Part shown: positions 59,016-64,000 of the stretch, piece by piece
Layout: every line of letters begins with the position of its first letter
Numbering within the stretch: the stretch's first letter is position 1
Assembly: GCA_963753585.1 (NCBI GenBank)
Contig: CAVWCU010000001.1
Span: forward strand, 1,922,001 to 1,986,000
Direction: 5' to 3'
DNA from: VRUE01 sp963753585
GTDB lineage: Bacteria > Actinomycetota > Thermoleophilia > Solirubrobacterales > 70-9
DNA: 64,000 bases
Notes under the pieces: generated by a model
Database searches by the model: none
What the model saw: only the letters and a program-made list of their open reading frames with translations
What the model was told of the DNA's origin: nothing
Position numbers and translations under genes: made by a program

Positions 59016-59486
59016 ATGCCTGCAAGTCAGAAGCGACAGCTGATCGAGGAGCTGATCACCGCCTTTCGCGCCGGCGGCAACCAGGACAGCGCCTTCGAAA
59101 ACCTCGCTGCCGATCGGCTCGGGGTCAACCGCACCGACCTGCACTGCCTGAATGCGATCGAGAACGCCGGCGGCCTCAGCGCCGGGCAGCTGGCGGCCGA
59201 GGCGGGGCTGACCAGCGGCGCGGTGACCGGCGTCGTCGACCGCCTAGAGCGCGCCGGCTTCGCCCGCCGCGTCCCCGACCCCGCCGACCGCCGCCGCGTC
59301 AAAATCGAGGTGACCCCCAAGTTCTACGCCCGCGCCAAGCAAATCTGGGCCCCCCTGGCGGCAGAGTGGGAGGCCTCCCTGGCCAGCCACTTCACCGCCG
59401 CCGAGCTGGCCCGGATCACCGAGTTCCTCCGCCTCACCAACGAGGTCGGCAAACGCCACCTCGACCGGTTGGCGAAGGAGAGCTGA
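59016..59486 (+). CDS. MarR family regulator
   Basis: This is a 156-residue winged-helix regulator: LGVNRTDLHCLNAIENAGGLSAGQLAAEAGLTSGAVTGVVDRLERAGFARRVPDPADRRRVKIEV, with flanking dimerisation helices. The wing DPADRRR is typical. ATG 59016 lies right behind the probable operator, with no room for a ribosome-binding site, so a leaderless or short-leader mRNA is likely. It probably controls the divergent VOC gene and itself. Confidence 0.93.
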   Translation: MPASQKRQLIEELITAFRAGGNQDSAFENLAADRLGVNRTDLHCLNAIENAGGLSAGQLAAEAGLTSGAVTGVVDRLERAGFARRVPDPADRRRVKIEVTPKFYARAKQIWAPLAAEWEASLASHFTAAELARITEFLRLTNEVGKRHLDRLAKES

Positions 59487-59621
59487 GAGCTCTTTCTCCG
59501 GCGGTTCTCCGCAACCGCTCCTCGATCGACCGCTTCGAACTCGGCCTGCAAACCGTCCTCGACGGCATCGAACGCCGATTCCTCGATCGGCCTGGCTGAA
59601 GCGAAGCTGTACCGTCGTCTC

Positions 59622-60014
59622 GTGGCCGAGTGGGACGACGTGCGGCAGATCGCCCTGGCCCTGCCCGAGACCGGTGAGCGCCCGGCATACGGGAACACCG
59701 CCTGGCGCGTCCGGGACAAGATCTTCGTCTGGGAACGCCCCCTCCGCCCCAAGGAAGCAAGCGACCTCGGCGAGCGCGCGCCATCGGGCCCGATCCTGGC
59801 GGTCCGGGTCATGGACCTGGGCGTGAAGGAGGCGCTGCTCCAAGACGACCCCGAGACCTTCTTCACCACCCCGCACTTCGACGGCTACGCCGCCGTCCTC
59901 ATCCGCCTCGACCGGATCTCAGCCGCGGAGCTGAGCGAGCTGATCGTCGAAGCCTGGCTCTGCAGGGCTCCAAAACGACTCGCCAAGGAGTACCTCGAGA
60001 ACGAGGCGGGCTGA
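59622..60014 (+). CDS. MmcQ/YjbR family protein
   Basis: This is a 130-residue YjbR-like protein: WDDVRQIALALPETGERPAYGNTAWRVRDKIFVWERP, then FFTTPHFDGYAAVLIRLDRI and ELIVEAWLCRAPKRLAKEYL. The family is DNA-binding-like with a cyclin-type fold and unknown role. GTG 59622 fits. It is followed after four bases by the GAP-family gene. Confidence 0.9.
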   Translation: MAEWDDVRQIALALPETGERPAYGNTAWRVRDKIFVWERPLRPKEASDLGERAPSGPILAVRVMDLGVKEALLQDDPETFFTTPHFDGYAAVLIRLDRISAAELSELIVEAWLCRAPKRLAKEYLENEAG

Positions 60015-60018
60015 CGCC

Positions 60019-60687
60019 GTGCTGAACGAGGCCATCGGCGACCTGCTCCCTTCGGCGTTCGCGGTCGCGCTCAGCCCGATCCCGATCGTCGCTGTCGTCC
60101 TCGTCCTCGGCGCCCCCAGGGCCCGCACCTCTGGGCCCGCGTTCGCGCTGGGTTGGATCGCCGGCCTGCTCGCCGTCAGCGTCGTGGTGTTGCTCCTCGT
60201 CGGGAGCGGGGCCGACTCCGACGGCGACGACCCGGGCCTCGACTGGCTGAAGGTCGCGATCGGAGCCCTGTTCCTAGCCATGGCCGCCAAGCAGTGGGCG
60301 AAGCGGCCGCGGCGCGGCGAGGAGCCCGTGGAACCGAGCTGGATGGCCACCGTCGACAGCGCCACGCCGGCCCGGGCGGCCCTGCTCGGCGCAGCGCTGT
60401 CGGGAGCGAATCCGAAGAACCTGGCACTCACCCTCACCGCTGCCGCCTCGATCGCCGAGGCGGGGCTCGACTCGGCCGACACGGCGATCGCCACCGTGGT
60501 CTTCATCGCCGTCGGATCTGCCACGGTTGCAGGCGCGGTGCTCTTCTATCTCCTCGACAGCGACCGGGCCGGGGGGCCGCTGGACGCGGTCAAGCGGTTC
60601 ATGGCTGAGAACAACGCCGTGATCATGATGGTCGTCCTGCTCCTGCTCGGCGCCAAGCTCCTCGGCGATGGCCTCGCGGTTCTTTGA
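60019..60687 (+). CDS. GAP/Sap family membrane protein
   Basis: This is a 222-residue membrane protein with six hydrophobic segments: LPSAFAVALSPIPIVAVVLVLGAPRAR at the start, then FALGWIAGLLAVSVVVLLLVG, AALLGAALSGANPKNLALTL and a final MMVVLLLLGAKLLGDGL. This matches the GAP (Sap/Sfla) family, linked in mycobacteria to glycopeptidolipid traffic. The NPKNL motif is typical. Substrate here unknown. Confidence 0.87.
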   Translation: MLNEAIGDLLPSAFAVALSPIPIVAVVLVLGAPRARTSGPAFALGWIAGLLAVSVVVLLLVGSGADSDGDDPGLDWLKVAIGALFLAMAAKQWAKRPRRGEEPVEPSWMATVDSATPARAALLGAALSGANPKNLALTLTAAASIAEAGLDSADTAIATVVFIAVGSATVAGAVLFYLLDSDRAGGPLDAVKRFMAENNAVIMMVVLLLLGAKLLGDGLAVL

Positions 60688-60708
60688 GCGCGCTCGGCCG
60701 GAGCTGCG

Positions 60709-61320
60709 CTACCTACGCGGCGCTTGACGCAGCAGCGCGGGCGTCAGTCGCTGGACGTGGGCCAGCAGGCGCTCGTGGGTGGCGGCCTCGGGCTCGGTGA
60801 GGCGAAGGCGCAGCAGCTCGCGGCCGGCGACGTGGAGGATGCGCGCGGTGTACTCGATGTCCGAGATCTGCGGGTTGATCTCGAGCAGGACGTCCGCGAT
60901 GTACTGGTGCACCACCGCCTGCGCGTGCGCGAGCCGTTCGTGCAGCTCGGGCGGCGCGCCCTCCGGCGGGAAGAGGAACAGCCGCCAGGTTGCGGGGTGC
61001 GTGTCCACTGCGCGCAGGAAGCCGGCGAAGGCGTCGCTGAAGGTGCCGTCGTCCTCGTCGGGCTCGCCGGATGCGGCGACAGCAGAGGCGAACTGAGCGC
61101 CCGCGCGCTCGGCCTCGCGATCCACAAGCGCGACGAACAGGCCGGGCAGATCGCCGAACTGCTGGTAGAGGACCGTGCGGGTGATGCCGGCCTCCGTGGC
61201 GATCCGCCCGAGCGTTGCGGCGTGGAAGCCCTCGGTGTCGACGATCGCGTGGGTCACGTCGAGAATCTGCTCACGCCGGCTCTTGGCCGTCATGCGGTGT
61301 CGTCGGATCTGCTCGGTCAT
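60709..61320 (-). CDS. TetR family regulator of the MpaB-type oxygenase
   Basis: This is a 203-residue regulator: RREQILDVTHAIVDTEGFHAATLGRIATEAGITRTVLYQQFGDLPGLFVALV (HTH), then a C-terminal ligand domain. It does not share the LPxLV...PYLG end of the TetR cluster at 29.6-34.5 kb. It is divergent from the oxygenase gene, with a strong operator between them. Confidence 0.92.
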   Translation of the reverse strand: MTEQIRRHRMTAKSRREQILDVTHAIVDTEGFHAATLGRIATEAGITRTVLYQQFGDLPGLFVALVDREAERAGAQFASAVAASGEPDEDDGTFSDAFAGFLRAVDTHPATWRLFLFPPEGAPPELHERLAHAQAVVHQYIADVLLEINPQISDIEYTARILHVAGRELLRLRLTEPEAATHERLLAHVQRLTPALLRQAPRR

Positions 61321-61345
61321 TGCTCGGCACCAGAACTTATAACGC

Positions 61346-61362
61346 GTAAGTTAGTAACTTAC
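61346..61362. promoter_or_regulatory. TetR operator with repeated half-sites
   Basis: GTAAGTT (61346-61352) and AACTTAC (61356-61362) are a perfect inverted repeat around AGT. A further AACTTAT at about 61334 and AAGTTAC at 61370 repeat the half-site, so several dimers may bind. It lies four bases before the oxygenase start codon and 26 bases from the TetR ATG. Confidence 0.7.
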
Positions 61363-61365
61363 AAC

Positions 61366-62751
61366 GTGCAAGTTACGGAGTTCGACCTGGAGACCCCGGT
61401 GCCCGACACCCTTCACTACCCCGCCCTCGCCGAGCGCGTCCGCAGCCAGAAGAGCCTGCAGCCGCTGCTCTACGGCGAGGTCGACTTCGGCGCCCAGCCG
61501 TACCGGCTCGCGACCGCGCCCGAGGACGAGTCCTCGCTGCCCGAATGGGTCGCCGACCGTGCCCCGCTGCTCGAGGACGCGCGTACGGTCGAGCTGATCA
61601 GCACGGGGACGATGCTGGGCGACGTCGCCGCCGATCCCTACGCCGCGTTGATGGCAGAGCGGCCGTTCAAGGAGCTGATCGAGATGCTCGTGCTCGCGTG
61701 CAGGGAGGGAATCGAGGCCGTGCCGGATGCGCCACCCGAGCTGGGCCCGTTCATCGCGTCGATGGAGGCCACGCCGGACTGGTGCGACATGGACCTGGTC
61801 GAGGAGGGCGCGCGTCAGGCGCGGATCCCGGCGGCGTTCCTGGCGCCGTTCCTCACGCGCGGCGTGTTCGTGGCGACGTTCATGAACACCTACGCCGCGC
61901 TGCCGATGGCGCTCACCGGCGCGCTCGGCGGCGGCAAGGCGGCGCGCCGCGTCAACGAGACCTCGAACTTCTTCGCCGTCACCACGCTGCCCGGCGCGCT
62001 GGAGCGCTACGGGCTCGGCTTCGAGGCGGCCGCGATGGTCCGCCTCATGCACTCGATGGTCCGCTACAACGCGCTCAAGCGCTCCGACCGCTGGGACCTC
62101 GACGTCTACGGCATCCCCATTCCGCAGGTCGACCAGATGCCCGCCGGCCTGATCAACATCTACCTGCTCGCCGCGAAAGCCGTCCGCGAGGGCCGCTCCG
62201 AGTTCACGGCCTCCGAGCGCGCGCTCGTCGAGTTCGGGCGCTACCGCTGCTTCCTGCTCGGGCTGCCCGAGGAGCTCCTGCCGGCCACCGTTGAGGAGAC
62301 CTTGCACGTCATGCACACTCGCGCGGCACTGCTCCGCGATGGATTCGACGACGCGACGTGCGGCGAGCTCGTCCGCGCGACGATGGACGCGTACCTGCCC
62401 GCCAACGACAGCCCCTTCGACCGTGTCGCCGACGCCGTCGAGAGGAGCTTCAGCAAGGCCTTCTTCATCCGCGCCTTCGTCAACGGCGACCGCAAGGCCG
62501 CGGCAGCGATGGGCGTCTCACTCAGCCCCGGAGATGTCGCGCGCATCGCCGCCACGGCCCCGTTCGTGATCGGACGGTTCCTGCTGGTCAAGACGGCAGA
62601 CGACCACGCCGGCCCCCTGCGCGACACCGTCGACGCCTTCACGATCAGCGTCCTGAAACGCCGCCTGGCGACCTACGGCAATCCCGAGTTCACCACGGAC
62701 GGGGAGAAATACGCCCCCGTCCACGCGAGCGCGGCGGAGGCGGTCTCGTAG
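61366..62751 (+). CDS. MpaB/DUF2236 family oxygenase
   Basis: This is a 461-residue protein of the DUF2236/MpaB (ER-bound oxygenase-like, latex-clearing-protein-like) family: FMNTYAALPMALTGALGGGKAARRVNETSNFFAVTTLP and AAMVRLMHSMVRYNALKRSDRWD, where His residues could bind heme. The N-terminal 110 residues are less conserved. GTG 61366 lies behind the operator, so a leaderless message is likely. The TetR next door should repress it. Substrate unknown. Confidence 0.85.
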   Translation: MQVTEFDLETPVPDTLHYPALAERVRSQKSLQPLLYGEVDFGAQPYRLATAPEDESSLPEWVADRAPLLEDARTVELISTGTMLGDVAADPYAALMAERPFKELIEMLVLACREGIEAVPDAPPELGPFIASMEATPDWCDMDLVEEGARQARIPAAFLAPFLTRGVFVATFMNTYAALPMALTGALGGGKAARRVNETSNFFAVTTLPGALERYGLGFEAAAMVRLMHSMVRYNALKRSDRWDLDVYGIPIPQVDQMPAGLINIYLLAAKAVREGRSEFTASERALVEFGRYRCFLLGLPEELLPATVEETLHVMHTRAALLRDGFDDATCGELVRATMDAYLPANDSPFDRVADAVERSFSKAFFIRAFVNGDRKAAAAMGVSLSPGDVARIAATAPFVIGRFLLVKTADDHAGPLRDTVDAFTISVLKRRLATYGNPEFTTDGEKYAPVHASAAEAVS

Positions 62752-62796
62752 GTAACCAGCGTTACCTCTAGCGCACCCCCGGCGTATTCTGACCGC

Positions 62797-63720
62797 ATGT
62801 CCCGCCTGCCACTTTTCGTTTCGGTAGCCGCTGTCGCTTTCTTGCCGTCGGCCGTCCCAGCCCTCGCCGCGAGCCCGGAGACGGGAACGACCGTCACCGT
62901 CGAACTCGAGCTGCAGGCGAGTAACGGTCTACAGGCGAAACTCAAGACTTCCGACGACGAGATGGTGACTCTCGGGATCGGGCGTAAGGTCCGCGGGTCA
63001 TCCGGTGCGTCCGGGGTCTCCTACGAGGTGCAGGGTGAGGTCACCGAGGCGGGATTGAAGGCCCGATTCGGGCACCTGGGAATGATCGACGTCGCCTTCA
63101 CGCCCACCAGGACGCTGAGCTCGACCGAGCCGTCGGAAGGGTGCACAGGTGCGCCGCGGACGCTGCGCGAAGGCGTCTTCACCGGGACGATCGACTTCAC
63201 CGGCGAGCGGGAATACGTGCGGATCGAGGGGCAGGCCGAGGGGTCGATGAGCGTGATCCCGGAATGGCAATGCCCCAACATCGAAGAGCCGATGCCCTTC
63301 GCGGGCGCTTCAGGGCCCTTGGCGTTGAGCTCTCGAAAGAAAAGGGAAGCGGCAACGCTGTACGCCGCCAGCCGTCGTTGCTCCTGTCTGTTTGCCGCCG
63401 CCGTTCACCGCCGCTACAGGGGAGGGCGGAGCCTCTTCTACCTGGTGCAAGAAGAGCGCCACGAAGGGATGGAGATCATTCGCGCAACCCAGGCCAAGGG
63501 GGGCCCTACCGCCTTCGACTTCGACCATGCGGCGGGCACCGCGACCGTGCACCCCCCGCCGCCATTCAGCGGCCACGCGTCCTTCAGGGACCGCCCCCAT
63601 GGTCGCGACCTCTGGCGAAGCACGATCCGAGGGCCGCTGCTAGGAGTCGGTTCCGTCAGCCTTTTCGGCCCTGGCTCCGGGGCGATCCTCTATCCCGAAG
63701 ATCACCTCGACCACGAGTAG
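62797..63720 (+). CDS. Secreted hypothetical protein
   Basis: This is a 307-residue exported protein. A signal peptide (LPLFVSVAAVAFLPSAVPALAAS) is followed by a beta-rich domain (about residues 30-175) with two Cys (EGCTGAPR, EWQCPNI) and then a second region (about 180-307) with RRCSCLF and basic and histidine-rich stretches. Similar secreted proteins are found in Thermoleophilia. No function is known. Confidence 0.72.
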   Translation: MSRLPLFVSVAAVAFLPSAVPALAASPETGTTVTVELELQASNGLQAKLKTSDDEMVTLGIGRKVRGSSGASGVSYEVQGEVTEAGLKARFGHLGMIDVAFTPTRTLSSTEPSEGCTGAPRTLREGVFTGTIDFTGEREYVRIEGQAEGSMSVIPEWQCPNIEEPMPFAGASGPLALSSRKKREAATLYAASRRCSCLFAAAVHRRYRGGRSLFYLVQEERHEGMEIIRATQAKGGPTAFDFDHAAGTATVHPPPPFSGHASFRDRPHGRDLWRSTIRGPLLGVGSVSLFGPGSGAILYPEDHLDHE

Positions 63721-63745
63721 CGGCCTCGTCCGCGTTGCGGACCGC

Positions 63746-64000
63746 TCAGCAGCTGCCGGCGAGCCCCCGCACCCGGCGGATCTGCTTTCGCAGAACGGCC
63801 ACCGACATCTTGTGGCGTTCGGCGGTGTGGGCGAGGTTGTGGGTCTGCACCCCGGAGGCCAGGTCCCGCAAATGCTCCACGGTGGCAACCGACATCGTCG
63901 GGGCGGGGACACCGGCGAGGGCATCCGGCCCCAGCAGCTCGGCGATCCGCAATCGCAGCCTCACCTCGTCTGGGTGCAGTTCGGTTGCCTTGGCGATCGC
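63746..64000 (-). CDS. Hypothetical DNA-binding-like protein, 3' part
   Basis: The gene continues past the window end, so only the last 84 residues are seen. They are helical, with VEHLRDLASGVQTHNLAHTAERHKMSVAVLRKQIRRVRGL, which could be a helix-turn-helix-like end (HTH-type spacing around ERHKMSVAVLRKQ). The upstream part (AIAKATELHPDEVRLRLRIAELLG) is also helical. Function unknown. Confidence 0.55.
   Translation of the reverse strand, partial: AIAKATELHPDEVRLRLRIAELLGPDALAGVPAPTMSVATVEHLRDLASGVQTHNLAHTAERHKMSVAVLRKQIRRVRGLAGSC

Overview
The window is a high-GC chromosomal segment (about 70% G+C by eye). It reads as an actinobacterium, probably class Thermoleophilia (Solirubrobacterales-like). 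The grounds are a mycobacterial-type FHA/PP2C/RodA/PBP/PknB cluster, PASTA kinases, DUF4235, DUF3105 and CsbD-type genes, an ECF42-type sigma factor with its DGPF partner, and a secreted protein with GAV repeats. This is inferred from protein content only. No rRNA, tRNA, CRISPR array, insertion sequence or prophage was recognised.

Region 1 (1-8.6 kb, + strand) is a tightly overlapping cell-wall and signalling operon: kinase fragment, fhaA, fhaB, pstP, rodA, pbpA, pknB, ddl. It builds and phospho-regulates peptidoglycan. The first 5.3 kb carries apparent reading-frame errors: one in the kinase fragment, four in pbpA, and an ATC where the fhaA start belongs. Region 2 (8.6-13.6 kb, - strand) holds purM, a second receptor kinase and a small methyltransferase, then a coupled DedA-UppP-VOC operon. 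Region 3 (13.6-25.1 kb, mostly +) is an exopolysaccharide locus: CapD-like dehydratase, LytR_C protein, Wzy-like polymerase, Wzx-like flippase, three glycosyltransferases, an initiating sugar-phosphate transferase, and GNAT and FemAB-like transferases. A nucleotide-sugar dehydrogenase at 30.4 kb may feed it.

Region 4 (25.1-29.6 kb) has DUF3105, metF, a sugar-porter MFS gene, a 550-base structured-looking intergenic region with a 34-codon ORF, and a crotonase. Region 5 (29.6-34.5 kb) is a cluster of five related TetR domains, two of them apparently fused and split by a one-base frameshift. Region 6 (34.6-44.9 kb) holds a coiled-coil protein, an HxlR/MFS pair with a clear operator, an ECF42/DGPF pair, an alpha/beta hydrolase, a Drr-like ABC exporter, a BacA-like prephenate-dehydratase-fold protein and a large hypothetical protein. 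Region 7 (44.9-50.5 kb) holds small regulators and stress proteins, including a lower-GC island of winged-helix genes (46.6-48.6 kb). Region 8 (50.5-64 kb) is a mixture of single enzymes, HU, MarR, TetR with an MpaB-type oxygenase, and secreted hypotheticals.

Genes are packed very tightly. Same-strand pairs often share ATGA, GTGA or TTGA, and eight convergent pairs overlap at their stop codons. Several regulators sit beside clear inverted-repeat operators, and some promoters suggest leaderless mRNAs.
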